Counted from the stretch's first letter, positions 30,359 to 38,578 are shown. The stretch is DNA of 42,168 bases from a virus (IMGVR_UViG_3300035659_001198:1-42168), one strand, 5' to 3'. Made by a program: numbers and translations. The notes: a model not told the origin generated them from the sequence alone.

Positions 30359-30738
30359 TGGGGAAATTTGGTAGTATCAATTATCATCAAGCCAAAGTTA
30401 ATAAGGATTTGCTCACGACTCCAGAGGCAGCATAATATTTAGGCATCTCTGAAAATTGGCTAAGAAAGAATCTTGCTCCATCGGAATGGCATCATTCTAA
30501 ATTAAAATATGGTGATGCAGCTAAGGCATATTTCTGGAACCGTGATCATCTAAATGATCTCAAGGATTTCGTTAAATCTGGAAATGAAGATGATCTATTT
30601 TTTATTCCAGAAAAACCACGTGGGACAAATCGCAAAGAAAGAGAATGGAATTTAACTGAATTGCGAAATGAATTGATAAAAGCAAAACAAAAAAGAGATA
30701 TTATGAAAGCCAAAAAATTCAACGCTGGGTTGACCTAA
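30358..30738 (+). pseudogene. HTH (excisionase/MerR-type) gene broken by an in-frame stop
   Basis: From ATG 30358 (overlapping the previous stop) the frame reads MGKFGSINYHQAKVNKDLL TTPEAA, then TAA at 30433-30435, then YLGISENWLRKNLAPSEWHH and on to TAA at 30736. Ignoring the stop the product would be 126 residues with TTPEAAxYLGISENWLRK, the classical HTH_17/excisionase recognition pattern where Q (CAA) is expected at the stop. A single C-to-T change explains it. A charged coil follows (NRKEREWNLTELRNELIKAK). Alternatives are sequence error or recoding; TAA ends other genes here. Confidence 0.8.
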
Positions 30739-30866
30739 TGGGGAGGAGAAGATAAGATGTCCTTCAATTATTTCAAACATCAGATAATCAGTTAAAAAAA
30801 TATCATGAATATTATCTTTTGATATCATATAGTTACAAACAAAATTAATTATGATGAATTTTTTAC

Positions 30867-30895
30867 TTGACAAATAACAATCATTGTGGTAAATA
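30867..30895 (+). promoter_or_regulatory. Strong sigma-70-like promoter with central palindrome
   Basis: TTGACA (30867-30872), 17 bases, TAAATA (30890-30895). The spacer contains ACAATCATTGT (30877-30887), an 11-base palindrome around a C, like an operator inside a promoter. The surrounding 30739-30900 is AT-rich and otherwise empty apart from small hairpins. It reads rightward, towards the Ner-like regulator gene at 31346 and across the minus-strand gene at 30968. Confidence 0.65.
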
Positions 30896-30967
30896 AGTAA
30901 ATCATGAACGATCAAGTTTTAAAAATTAATCATCCATTGCTCGAAAGATTCCCCCAATGGCTCACAT

Positions 30968-31222
30968 TCATGCTCCGGGAGACTCTTGATTCAAAAGAGT
31001 CTGAAGTAAGCCTTGAGCAATCTTTAAGGCATCAGCTGATGCCTGAAGAACTTGAGGATCTCCGGCAAGCAATTCTGGATTTTCTGAAAAGTTGCCTGCA
31101 AGGGAGAGAATCTCTTTAGCGTCTTTGAGAGTGATGGTTTCTTTCTTGATTAGCCTTGTCAGGAGGGTGATAGAAAGAATGAATCCTGCGATGCCAAATC
31201 CTATTTCGACTTTGTTTTCCAT
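30968..31222 (-). CDS. Minus-strand small membrane protein
   Basis: An 84-residue protein and the only good minus-strand gene in the window. On that strand AAAGGAGAAAGTGGAC precedes ATG at 31222, an ideal ribosome site. The N-terminus (VEIGFGIAGFILSITLLTRLI) is one transmembrane helix. Residues 28-84 are charged and amphipathic (KKETITLKDAKEILSLAG). A + strand frame of 71 residues (30904-31119) overlaps it but has no ribosome site. It may be a lysogeny or exclusion-type membrane protein, since it faces the regulator gene; that is inference. Confidence 0.55.
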   Translation of the reverse strand: MENKVEIGFGIAGFILSITLLTRLIKKETITLKDAKEILSLAGNFSENPELLAGDPQVLQASADALKIAQGLLQTLLNQESPGA

Positions 31223-31279
31223 GTCCACTTTCTCCTTTCATTTTAACCATGTAAAGGCAGCGGATACGACATTGAACAC

Positions 31280-31298
31280 TGGAAGCTGTGGGCTTCCA
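31280..31298. promoter_or_regulatory. Hairpin/dyad in divergent region
   Basis: TGGAAGC (31280-31286) and GCTTCCA (31292-31298) form a 7-bp inverted repeat with TGTGG between. It lies in the 120-base gap between the minus-strand gene and the Ner-like gene, and may be an operator of the regulator or a transcription end. Confidence 0.45.
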
Positions 31299-31345
31299 AG
31301 CTCAGCACGAGACGCTATATCAGCCGTCTTTTTAAAGGATAGTTT

Positions 31346-31612
31346 ATGAGTCCAAAAGAGATCATTATTCTGCTGAAGCTCCTCGATGTAACCCAGTCCT
31401 CCGTGGCTAAAAACCTCAATATTACAGTCCCGGCAGTTAATTCCGTAATTAAGGGTCTTCGCCAAAACCCCCGCATTCGTCAGGCCATTGCAGCCGCAAT
31501 CGGGCGACCTGTCGAGCAGATTTGGCCTCCGGAAAATGCCAAAAAAGAGACGGATAAAAGGATAAATCAACATATCAAAAATTCTGAACCAGTGCAAGCC
31601 GAAAATCAATGA
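31346..31612 (+). CDS. Ner-like HTH transcriptional regulator
   Basis: An 88-residue protein starting at ATG 31346 (AAAGGATAGTTT). VTQSSVAKNLNITVPAVNSVIKG is a helix-turn-helix followed by LRQNPRIRQAIAAAIGRPVEQIWP, the exact layout of Ner/Nlp-type lambda-fold repressors, in which the IAxAIGRPxEQIWP tail packs on the domain. Mu Ner is the known example, a small early repressor. The C-terminal tail (NAKKETDKRINQHIKNSEP) is flexible. It probably acts on dyads around 31280 or the 10-bp repeats at 31631. Confidence 0.85.
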   Translation: MSPKEIIILLKLLDVTQSSVAKNLNITVPAVNSVIKGLRQNPRIRQAIAAAIGRPVEQIWPPENAKKETDKRINQHIKNSEPVQAENQ

Positions 31613-31630
31613 AATCTTTGGGGCATGGAT

Positions 31631-31670
31631 TTTAAGTGAATTTAACCCAATTTAACTGACTTTAAGGTGA
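31631..31670 (+). repeat. Four helically phased 10-bp TTTAA repeats
   Basis: TTTAAGTGAA, TTTAACCCAA, TTTAACTGAC and TTTAAGGTGA follow each other in exact 10-base steps, each starting TTTAA. They end at the ribosome site of the gene at 31676. Equal phasing on one face of the helix suggests cooperative protein binding or a bend. Confidence 0.6.
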
Positions 31671-31675
31671 GCGAA

Positions 31676-31930
31676 ATGAGCAAAGATAAAACAGTAGAAA
31701 ATGTTCTTCCGCTCTTTGAATATGCCAAAAAATTCGAGGACTTTGAAACATATGAGAGTTTTGATTCTTACCTCATTTATTGTTTTCATACCTGCGGGAT
31801 CCCCAAAAAGGAAATAGCCCAGACAATGCTTTTGTCTGAGGCGGGCTTTCATTGTGGTTTTGGAGAAATGAGACCTTTCGCTCCTAAATCAAGTGGTACT
31901 CATGGAATGTTCGAAGTTGTACGCAAATAG
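31676..31930 (+). CDS. Small unrecognised protein downstream of phased repeats
   Basis: An 84-residue product from ATG 31676 (AAGGTGAGCGAA upstream); a longer GTG start at 31667 is possible. Pattern: helices VENVLPLFEYAKKFEDF and SFDSYLIYCFHTCGIPKKEIA, the latter similar to the first half of an HTH, followed by a cysteine and histidine-containing stretch (GFHCGFGEM). It may be DNA-binding but the second helix is weak. No family recognised. Confidence 0.55.
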   Translation: MSKDKTVENVLPLFEYAKKFEDFETYESFDSYLIYCFHTCGIPKKEIAQTMLLSEAGFHCGFGEMRPFAPKSSGTHGMFEVVRK

Positions 31931-31953
31931 CGCTGAAGGTGTAAAAGGAGAAG

Positions 31954-32205
31954 ATGATGGATATATCAAAAATTCAATTTAATTCTTTGACTCCCGGAGA
32001 GGAATTCATTATCAAGTGGCAATTTAGATTATTGGGAGATTTCAAAACGGCTCTTATTACGGCAATCACGAGAGCAGATGGTCGGAATCTTGAAAGGCTC
32101 GCACTGGGTTTCCCTGATGAAGTTGAAGGTTATTCAAATTACATACAAACTCCTGGATGGTGGGCAGATACAAAGAAGAAGGCGAATATTGATTGGTGGG
32201 ACTGA
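31954..32205 (+). CDS. Small phage protein (LALGFPDEVEGY type)
   Basis: An 83-residue protein with AAAGGAGAAG before ATG. Residues 20-75 contain FRLLGDFKTALITAITRADG, RNLERLALGFPDEVEGYSNY and TPGWWAD, a pattern found in many phage early regions with unknown function. Mostly helical. The next gene follows by 55 bases. Confidence 0.6.
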   Translation: MMDISKIQFNSLTPGEEFIIKWQFRLLGDFKTALITAITRADGRNLERLALGFPDEVEGYSNYIQTPGWWADTKKKANIDWWD

Positions 32206-32260
32206 TGTCAAGAACGGCAATGAGTTGCAATTCAACTGCACAAAGAAAGGAGGAAGAAAA

Positions 32261-32857
32261 ATGAGTTTGATGGCAAGAGACAAAATCGGTGGGGATTTTA
32301 CGCCAATCCCGGAGGATCTTCACTTGGCGATTTGCTACGGGATTTGGGATCTGGGAACACAATTTTCCGAACGGTGGGAAAAATCCGTTCACAAAGTTCT
32401 GATAGTCTGGGAAATTCCCGGATGTCGAGGAGATTTTGACCGTGACGGCAAAAAGATGAACCTCCCGCGGGCAATTAGCAAGCGGTACAGGCTCAGCCTG
32501 CACAAAAAAGCGGACCTCCGGAAGGACCTGGAAAGCTGGCGGGGGAAGAAGTTTTCCGATGAGGAATTGAAAGGGTTTGACCTCAAGCGTCTTCTGGGCG
32601 CACCCTGTCAAATCCAGGTGCTGCACAATGAGGTGGACAAAAAGATTTACGCGAACATTGCAACCATCACAAAAGCTCCAGGTGGGACCAAACTTACTAC
32701 AGAAAATCCCTTGAAGTTTTTTTCCTTTGAAGACGGAGCAGAAGTGCCAGAGGGGACCCCCCAGTGGATCATGGATCTTATCCGGCATGCCGAGGAGTAT
32801 AAAGGCGGGGTCCATGAAGAACACGACTCACCGGAGGATTCAGATATACCTTTTTAG
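32261..32857 (+). CDS. Phage ssDNA-binding/recombination-accessory-like protein
   Basis: A 198-residue protein from ATG 32261 (AAAGGAGGAAGAAAA). It has a beta-barrel pattern: VHKVLIVWEIPGC, NLPRAISKRYRLSLHKKADL, LKRLLGAPCQIQVLHNEVDK, IYANIATITKAPGGTK, and a very acidic tail (EYKGGVHEEHDSPEDSDIPF) as in ssDNA-binding proteins. Similar phage proteins lie beside recombination nucleases, as here (SbcD follows). The tail and the barrel favour an SSB role, without certainty. Confidence 0.65.
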   Translation: MSLMARDKIGGDFTPIPEDLHLAICYGIWDLGTQFSERWEKSVHKVLIVWEIPGCRGDFDRDGKKMNLPRAISKRYRLSLHKKADLRKDLESWRGKKFSDEELKGFDLKRLLGAPCQIQVLHNEVDKKIYANIATITKAPGGTKLTTENPLKFFSFEDGAEVPEGTPQWIMDLIRHAEEYKGGVHEEHDSPEDSDIPF

Positions 32858-32872
32858 TTAAAGGCATAGGTC

Positions 32873-34030
32873 ATGGAAACTATCAAAATCCTGCATAGTG
32901 CCGATTGGCATCTCAGCCAACGCGGAAACGTGGCTGGGAGATTTGTCCTGGAGAATGGAATCAATATTACCTTACTGGATCGAATCAAGGCCCTCGAAAA
33001 AATCTGCGAATATGTAGAAAGTGAAAACGTCGATCTGACAGTAATCGCCGGAGATCTCTTCGACAATGCCAATCCAGAGAATATTGCTATCCGTGCCGCT
33101 GTCCAAACGATTGAACGGCTGGCAGAAGTGGCTCCGGTTGTATTGATTCGGGGTAATCATGATGGAAAGAGTTCAACCTCTTCAGCCCTTGCCCCATTTG
33201 GAACACTTGCGAGGCGTAACGGTATCTACGTTTTTGAGCAGCCAGAAGTGTTCTCCCTAATTATCAAAGACACTAAGGTTCAGATTTTCGTCCATCCATA
33301 TCCTAGACGGTCCGATTTTCAACAAGACCCACAGCTTAAATTGATGTCCCCAGAAGAAATTTCAATTCATATTTCTGGGAAGCTGGAAGAAACCATTTCT
33401 GGATTTTCATCCATGATCGAACGGGATGCGGTGAACATCCTGGTTGGTCATTTCACGGTCGGAGGGGGATCATATTCGAAGGAGCAGAATGTTCCCGTCT
33501 TCGATGTCAGCGTTCGAGAGGAATTTCTTGCACCATTCGATATTGTTTGTTTGGGGCATCTACACGCTCCGCAACCCTATTATTCAGGCTCCATTGCAAG
33601 AAACGGTTTTGGAGAACAGGATCAAAAGGTCGGGTTCAAAGTCTACGACATCCAGCCAGGAGAAAAACCGGTTGAACAGTTCATCGAACTACCAGCCCGC
33701 GAATATGTGACGGTAAATCCAGAAGAATTCTTGAAGGATGGACATTTCTCTCCAGATGCTGCCGTAAGAGTTAAAGGGAAGATTCCGAAACACGAGTATG
33801 ATGAAATTATCCGAAAGATGAAGGCCCTGAATATGCCTTTCCTCAAGAATGCCATCGAAATTGAAAGTGATACCGCAGGCGGCAACGGTGGGGATACCAG
33901 TGAAGAATTAAGTCTTGAAGAGGCGATCAAACTATGGGCGACATCAAGAGACGGTATCGCTCTTTTTTTGGATCGACTAATATTGGCAGCCCAAGAAGTA
34001 GAAGGGATATTTAATGAAGCGAAAAAGTAG
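32873..34030 (+). CDS. sbcD: SbcD-like (Mre11-type) exonuclease subunit
   Basis: A 385-residue nuclease with all Mre11/SbcD metal motifs: HSADWHLSQRG (1), AGDLFDNANPE (2), LIRGNHDGKS (3), VGHFTVGGGS (4) and CLGHLHAPQ (5). Length suits SbcD. It forms a complex with the SbcC gene that follows and processes hairpins and blocked double-strand ends. The C-terminal helices (LSLEEAIKLWATSRDGIALF) would bind SbcC. Phages such as T4 (gp47) and T5 carry the same pair for recombination-dependent replication. Confidence 0.9.
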   Translation: METIKILHSADWHLSQRGNVAGRFVLENGINITLLDRIKALEKICEYVESENVDLTVIAGDLFDNANPENIAIRAAVQTIERLAEVAPVVLIRGNHDGKSSTSSALAPFGTLARRNGIYVFEQPEVFSLIIKDTKVQIFVHPYPRRSDFQQDPQLKLMSPEEISIHISGKLEETISGFSSMIERDAVNILVGHFTVGGGSYSKEQNVPVFDVSVREEFLAPFDIVCLGHLHAPQPYYSGSIARNGFGEQDQKVGFKVYDIQPGEKPVEQFIELPAREYVTVNPEEFLKDGHFSPDAAVRVKGKIPKHEYDEIIRKMKALNMPFLKNAIEIESDTAGGNGGDTSEELSLEEAIKLWATSRDGIALFLDRLILAAQEVEGIFNEAKK

Positions 34031-34051
34031 CCTGGTTGGGAGCGTCGCGTT

Positions 34052-34113
34052 GGGGACGGGCGAGGCGGGGTGTGCTGGGGCAAGGCTTGGTATGGCAGGC
34101 GAGGAGGGGTGTG
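34052..34113 (+). repeat. G-rich tract with 16-bp direct repeat and G-quadruplex pattern
   Basis: Between the SbcD and SbcC genes, GGGG (34052), GGG (34058), GGGG (34067) and GGGG (34077) are separated by 2, 6 and 6 bases, a G-quadruplex pattern. GGCGAGGCGGGGTGTG (34059-34074) recurs as GGCGAGGAGGGGTGTG (34098-34113), 39 bases apart. The tract is far more G-rich than its surroundings and contains the SbcC ribosome site. Confidence 0.6.
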
Positions 34114-34120
34114 GCAAAAG

Positions 34121-36484
34121 ATGAAAATTGACAGAATTAAGGCACAGAACTTTATGAGTCATCATAATAGCGAAATTAATTTAAGTGGCTATCCCGCCAT
34201 TATTGCTATCGGCCCCAACGGAACCGGAAAGAGCAGTCTGCTTATTGATGCACTCTTGGTGTGTATTTTTGGAAAAGGGAGAAGTGGAGACATTGACGGG
34301 TATGTAACAGGGTCCAAAGACCTCATGACGGTAGAAGTTGACTTCTCTCTTGACGGATCAAAATACAGAGTAATTCGAAAACGGAGCAAAAAAACAGCCA
34401 GGGGTTCATCGAGCTTAGAATTTCTGCAACTCAATCCAGAAAATAATGAGGTTATCCAACTCACAGCGGGGACGATTGCGGAAACTCAATCCATTATTGA
34501 AAAAACTATAGGCATTGATTTTGACCTTCTCACCAGGACTTCAATCCTTCCGCAGGGTGAAAGTGAATATTTCTGCTCTGCGTCCCCTTCTCAAAGAATG
34601 GAATTATTTAGCACCATCTGGGACCTGGACCGTTATGAGGCCATGGCACAGATCGCCAGGGACACATGGACCGGCCTCAAATCCGAAATTGCCACCTTGG
34701 ACGGAAAGATTGCATCGATGAGGTTGCGGATCTCGGAGATCGACAATCAGAAAGGGGAACTCTCGAAGACAAAGACCGAACTTGAAAAGGCATCTCTTTT
34801 GGTGTCTGTCTTTGAGAAGAAGAAGGGATTGCTCCAGCAGAAGATAGGAAGCTTTGAGAATTTGGTGCATGACCTTCAAAAAGCAAAAGAACTGAAGGCC
34901 CGGGCGGAACAGGAGATCAAGAGGGCATCGGAGCAGCATACGGCGATCCTGGCCAAGATCGAGCGGTATGAGAAGATTCTGAAAAACCGAGATACGGTGC
35001 TGGCGAAGGTAGAGGAAGAAAAAGAGAAAACCGTATTCCTTGAGGAGATAGAAAGAGCAACCGAGACGCTTGACAAACACCTTGAGGGCCTGCGGGCAGA
35101 AATAGACACGATCAGACATGAGCATCAAGTCGGGATTGATGGAGCAGAAAAGGCTAAGGCTGAGATTGAGGCCCAGATTTTGGATGCCAAGACCAAAGAA
35201 AAAGAATTTCACAAGACGGAGGCGGAGATCGGTCGAAAAGAAGAGGAGTTGAAACACCTCCGCCTGGATGCCGACAAGCTCAAGGGCGTATCCTGCCATC
35301 CTGATTTCGATCCCCAATACGTCAATGAGGGATGCCGGTTCATCAAGGATGCGGTCGAGGCCAAACGGCGAATCCCGGAACTCGAAGATCAAATCCTGAC
35401 ACAAAAGCGTCAGATAGCGTCAGGAATGGCCTCCATTGAGGCTGCAATGGGTCAATTTCAAGAGAAGAAGACCGAGTGCTTATCCCAGATAGGGGATATC
35501 CGGAAAAAAGTAGAGCTTTTAATTGCTGAAAAGGAAGGAAAGGATAAGGAAATTAACGCCAAAAAGGGCGGGCATAGAACCGAAATAGACCGGATCAGGA
35601 CCGAACTGACAGAGATTAAGCGATACACAAGGCTTGTCCCTGAGATCGATCTGGCTGGGAAGGAACTCCCGGCGCTTAAAGAGGAGGCTATCGAAATTGA
35701 AGGAAGATCATATGAGCATGCAGCGGAAAGAGATCAGGCATCCGTGGATATCGAGCGGTTGACCAAAAAACAGGACGAGAAGGCTATTCTCGAATCGGAA
35801 GTGCAATCAATTGCAAAAAATCTCGGTGAGGCGACGGGTTTGAAGGATAGCCTTACAAAGAGATTAGGATTCATCGAGGCGGAGATCAGCCAGGGCGAGA
35901 CGCTAAAGAGTCAAATTTCGGAAAGCGAGAAGGAGATTGAGAAGATCGGGGGAGAAAAGGCAGTTTACGAGATTCTTGAGGGAGCCTTCAAACAGATTCC
36001 CTATATGCTGGTTGCGCGGGGGATTGGAGCGGTAGAGAAGATTGCCAACGAGATCCTGTCGATGATCAGCTCATCTGGACTCACCGTAAAGATCGAGACG
36101 GAGAAGACGACTAAGACGACCAAAAAAGTCAAGGATGAGATTAACCTGGCCATTCTGGATAACGAAGGTTCTAAAATCTACCCACTCCTATCGGGAGGGG
36201 AAAGGCTTAGGGTGGCGATGGCGCTTAGACTTGCGATCAGCGAGGTCCTTGCCCACCGTAGGGGAACCCGGATTGATACCCTGATAGCGGACGAACCTTT
36301 TGGGCCTCTTGATGTTGAGGGCATTGAGGACATGAAAGAGGCGATGAGAGAATTGAAGAAACGCTTTAAATTTATGGGAATAATTACACATATTGATCGG
36401 GCTCAAGATATTTTCCCGACAAGGCTTGTATTCTCCAAGGGACCCAATGGTAGTCAGGTGGAGGTCCAGGAGGATTACGCTTAG
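34121..36484 (+). CDS. sbcC: SbcC-like (Rad50-type) ATPase
   Basis: A 787-residue SMC-type ATPase starting at ATG 34121 (GAGGAGGGGTGTGGCAAAAG). Walker A is GPNGTGKSSLL at about 31-41. LLTRTSILPQGE is the Q-loop region. Two coiled coils (about 190-400 and 440-620) flank a short cysteine-containing turn (SCHPDFDPQYVNEGC) where SbcC has its zinc hook; CxxC itself is absent. LLSGGERLRVAMALRLAISE is the signature, DTLIADEPFGPLD is Walker B/D-loop, and IITHIDRAQDIFP ends the head. It is shorter than E. coli SbcC and similar to T4 gp46-type proteins. Confidence 0.92.
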   Translation: MKIDRIKAQNFMSHHNSEINLSGYPAIIAIGPNGTGKSSLLIDALLVCIFGKGRSGDIDGYVTGSKDLMTVEVDFSLDGSKYRVIRKRSKKTARGSSSLEFLQLNPENNEVIQLTAGTIAETQSIIEKTIGIDFDLLTRTSILPQGESEYFCSASPSQRMELFSTIWDLDRYEAMAQIARDTWTGLKSEIATLDGKIASMRLRISEIDNQKGELSKTKTELEKASLLVSVFEKKKGLLQQKIGSFENLVHDLQKAKELKARAEQEIKRASEQHTAILAKIERYEKILKNRDTVLAKVEEEKEKTVFLEEIERATETLDKHLEGLRAEIDTIRHEHQVGIDGAEKAKAEIEAQILDAKTKEKEFHKTEAEIGRKEEELKHLRLDADKLKGVSCHPDFDPQYVNEGCRFIKDAVEAKRRIPELEDQILTQKRQIASGMASIEAAMGQFQEKKTECLSQIGDIRKKVELLIAEKEGKDKEINAKKGGHRTEIDRIRTELTEIKRYTRLVPEIDLAGKELPALKEEAIEIEGRSYEHAAERDQASVDIERLTKKQDEKAILESEVQSIAKNLGEATGLKDSLTKRLGFIEAEISQGETLKSQISESEKEIEKIGGEKAVYEILEGAFKQIPYMLVARGIGAVEKIANEILSMISSSGLTVKIETEKTTKTTKKVKDEINLAILDNEGSKIYPLLSGGERLRVAMALRLAISEVLAHRRGTRIDTLIADEPFGPLDVEGIEDMKEAMRELKKRFKFMGIITHIDRAQDIFPTRLVFSKGPNGSQVEVQEDYA

Positions 36485-36492
36485 AGGCCGAT

Positions 36493-36684
36493 ATGATATC
36501 TCAATGCTGCGTCTGCGGGACAGTGATGGGGGAGAAGGAGTCTTACGACAATCCCGAGGCAACCCACTGGTTTTGTCCATTCTGCCTTTGGGCCTATATG
36601 TTCAACGTGGTAGTAAATGGACTTATGGATGACGAGTATTTCTATCCAAAAAATAACGACACAGCCTTGGTTGTGACGTTTTAG
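36493..36684 (+). CDS. Small zinc-ribbon protein
   Basis: A 63-residue protein beginning 8 bases after the SbcC stop. CCVCGTVMG and FCPFCLWAY are two CxxC pairs about 20 residues apart, a zinc ribbon. The C-terminal half is ordinary. No ribosome site beyond GAGG, so it is probably coupled to SbcC. Function unknown. Confidence 0.55.
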   Translation: MISQCCVCGTVMGEKESYDNPEATHWFCPFCLWAYMFNVVVNGLMDDEYFYPKNNDTALVVTF

Positions 36685-36695
36685 ATAGATGATTA

Positions 36696-37385
36696 ATGGC
36701 AAATCCTCAAAAAGAAAATGGTTATACACCAATATCACACAAAATTTTAGAAGCTCTTGCAAGACAAGTGATAAGCCCTGATGAATGGCGAGTTCTTATG
36801 ATAATTTTTAGGAAAACTTACGGGTGGGATAAAAAACAAGATTGGATTTCTCTTGGAAAATTCGAAGAAATGACAGGTATTTTGAGGCAGCATGTACCCA
36901 GGGTGCTTAAAAGACTTATTCAGCGTAACATTATTATACGGGGTGTTACCCAAACAGGTAGCACTGTTACCCATTCAGGTAACACCCTGGAGATAACATA
37001 TGGATTCCAAAAGGATTTTGATAAATGGAAGGTGTTACCCAAACAGGTAGCAGTTACCCAAGCAGGTAGCAGGGGTGCTACCAGATCAGGTAAAAGGGTG
37101 CTACCTGATCAGGTACCCACAATAGATAACATACAAAAGATAACTAGAAAGATAGCTTCAACTTTAGTAGATGAAGAATTCTGGAAACAAGTACGGGAAA
37201 TTTATACTTGGGTGGATATAGATTTTCAGGTTCAAAAGATGAAAGGATACCAACTTACACCGAAGGGTAGGAGTTGGAAGATGACGAGAAGAAGCGTAAT
37301 AGGATGGTTAAATAGAATTGATAAGCCATTAGAAACCCCAAATGAAGGAGACCCTTATTCCCACCTCCCCACGATAGGAGAATGA
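36696..37385 (+). CDS. O-like replication initiator containing the origin
   Basis: A 229-residue protein. The N-terminal 75 residues are a winged-helix domain of Phage_rep_O type (GYTPISHKILEALARQVISP, then DEWRVLMIIFRKTYGWDKKQ, and LGKFEEMTGILRQHVPRVLK). The middle (about 83-141) is encoded by DNA iterons. The C-terminal part has helices (RSWKMTRRSVIGWLNRIDKP) likely to contact the helicase. Like lambda O it should bind the iterons in its own gene and load the DnaB-like helicase encoded directly downstream. Confidence 0.85.
   Translation: MANPQKENGYTPISHKILEALARQVISPDEWRVLMIIFRKTYGWDKKQDWISLGKFEEMTGILRQHVPRVLKRLIQRNIIIRGVTQTGSTVTHSGNTLEITYGFQKDFDKWKVLPKQVAVTQAGSRGATRSGKRVLPDQVPTIDNIQKITRKIASTLVDEEFWKQVREIYTWVDIDFQVQKMKGYQLTPKGRSWKMTRRSVIGWLNRIDKPLETPNEGDPYSHLPTIGE
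36944..37118 (+). repeat. Six 20-bp iterons, probable replication origin
   Basis: Six copies of TGTTACCCAAACAGGTAGCA or close variants: 36944-36963, 36965-36984 (perfect 7-bp dyad TGTTACC/GGTAACA), 37033-37052, 37052-37071, 37076-37095 and 37099-37118. The pattern is TACC-N6-GGTA with a CAG before GGTA. The first two and last four are grouped around a 48-base gap. An A-rich segment follows (37121-37160, AATAGATAACATACAAAAG), suitable for melting. The position in the initiator gene matches lambda oriλ. Confidence 0.85.
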
Positions 37386-37386
37386 A

Positions 37387-38508
37387 ATGGATTTAAATAT
37401 TGAAAAATATCTCATCTGGAGGATGCTAACTAACCCAGCGGAAATTAATGCTGTTATCGAGATTATTTCAAGGAATGATTTTCAAAACACTCTTTATCGG
37501 CATTCCTTTGATACGATCCTAAGAATGAAACAAGGGAGCAAAGATATTGATCTTCCATCCCTATATTTTGAGATGGGGAGGCCAAAAAACATCTCGGCTA
37601 TAATTACCGAAACTGACGAAACTCTTTTCCCTGCCTCTCATTATGCAACTCTTTTGAAGCAAAGAAATCTTGAAGATGATATCACCGATTCCGTGGAAAA
37701 AAGAGAATACGATCAGGTACAAGAGAGAATTTTAGAACTTCGGAGATTAGGGAAACCTGTAAATATTGAAACTATCTCAAAGATAATAGAGAAAATAGAC
37801 GAAAAAAAAGAAGTTTTTAAAACTGGATACCGCGATCTTGATGCGATTGTCTCTTTTGAGGTTACAGATTTGATGGTGCTTGCCGGGAAATCTTCGACAG
37901 GAAAGTCTCTTTTTGGAGCCTCGATCCTTGCATATATGGCCCAATCCATTCCGGTTGGGTTGGTTTCTTTCGAGATGAGCGAAATAAAAATAGTGCAGAG
38001 ATTGTCGTATTCCCTATCAATGAACAAACTTTCTAATATAGACAAAAATTTCTTTATACTATCTCCGGTAGCCTTCAACCTTGCCCAAATAAGAAAAGGA
38101 CTTAATACCCTAAAAATCAAGAATGGTGTGAAGGTGGTTCTCGTTGACTACCTTCAGTTAATGAGCGAAACAAAGGAATTTCGTTCTCGACATTTAGAAA
38201 TCTCTCATATTATCCGGCAACTTAAGGAAGTAGCAAAAGAGTTTCAGGTGGGGATGATCGTAATTTCTTCTCTGTCAAGGAACATTGACCAAAAGGGAGA
38301 GAAGGCCCAGCCCGTTCTCGGGGACCTTAAAGAGAGTGGTGACATTGAATATTGTTCAGATGTTGTTTGCTTTTTGCACCGAGAGCCTAAAGAAATGAAC
38401 GCCGAATTAATCGTTGCAAAAAACAGAAATGGAATGCTTGGCAAAATAAAACTCATTTGGTTGAAGGATAGAATATGCTACGGAAATTGGGATTGGAAGG
38501 AGGATTAG
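37387..38508 (+). CDS. DnaB-like replicative helicase
   Basis: A 373-residue protein. The N-terminal 110 residues match the DnaB N-terminal helical domain (LIWRMLTNPAEI, FDTILRMKQG). From residue 145 the RecA-fold begins: LMVLAGKSSTGKSLFGASIL (Walker A), SFEMSEIKIVQRLSYSLSM, VKVVLVDYLQLM (Walker B), VISSLSRNIDQK and DIEYCSDVVCFLHRE, and a last strand WLKDRICYGNWDW. It unwinds DNA at the fork, loaded by the O-like protein upstream. Confidence 0.88.
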   Translation: MDLNIEKYLIWRMLTNPAEINAVIEIISRNDFQNTLYRHSFDTILRMKQGSKDIDLPSLYFEMGRPKNISAIITETDETLFPASHYATLLKQRNLEDDITDSVEKREYDQVQERILELRRLGKPVNIETISKIIEKIDEKKEVFKTGYRDLDAIVSFEVTDLMVLAGKSSTGKSLFGASILAYMAQSIPVGLVSFEMSEIKIVQRLSYSLSMNKLSNIDKNFFILSPVAFNLAQIRKGLNTLKIKNGVKVVLVDYLQLMSETKEFRSRHLEISHIIRQLKEVAKEFQVGMIVISSLSRNIDQKGEKAQPVLGDLKESGDIEYCSDVVCFLHREPKEMNAELIVAKNRNGMLGKIKLIWLKDRICYGNWDWKED

Positions 38509-38578
38509 ACAATTCCGGACATATCACAAAAATTGTCGGAGAGAGGAGTATAGGCGAAACAAAAAAAGGAGGTAACTT

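Noticed and set aside
30904-31119. 71-residue + strand frame after the strong promoter
   Set aside because: No ribosome site, and the opposite-strand gene has an ideal one plus a membrane helix. Leaderless translation cannot be excluded.
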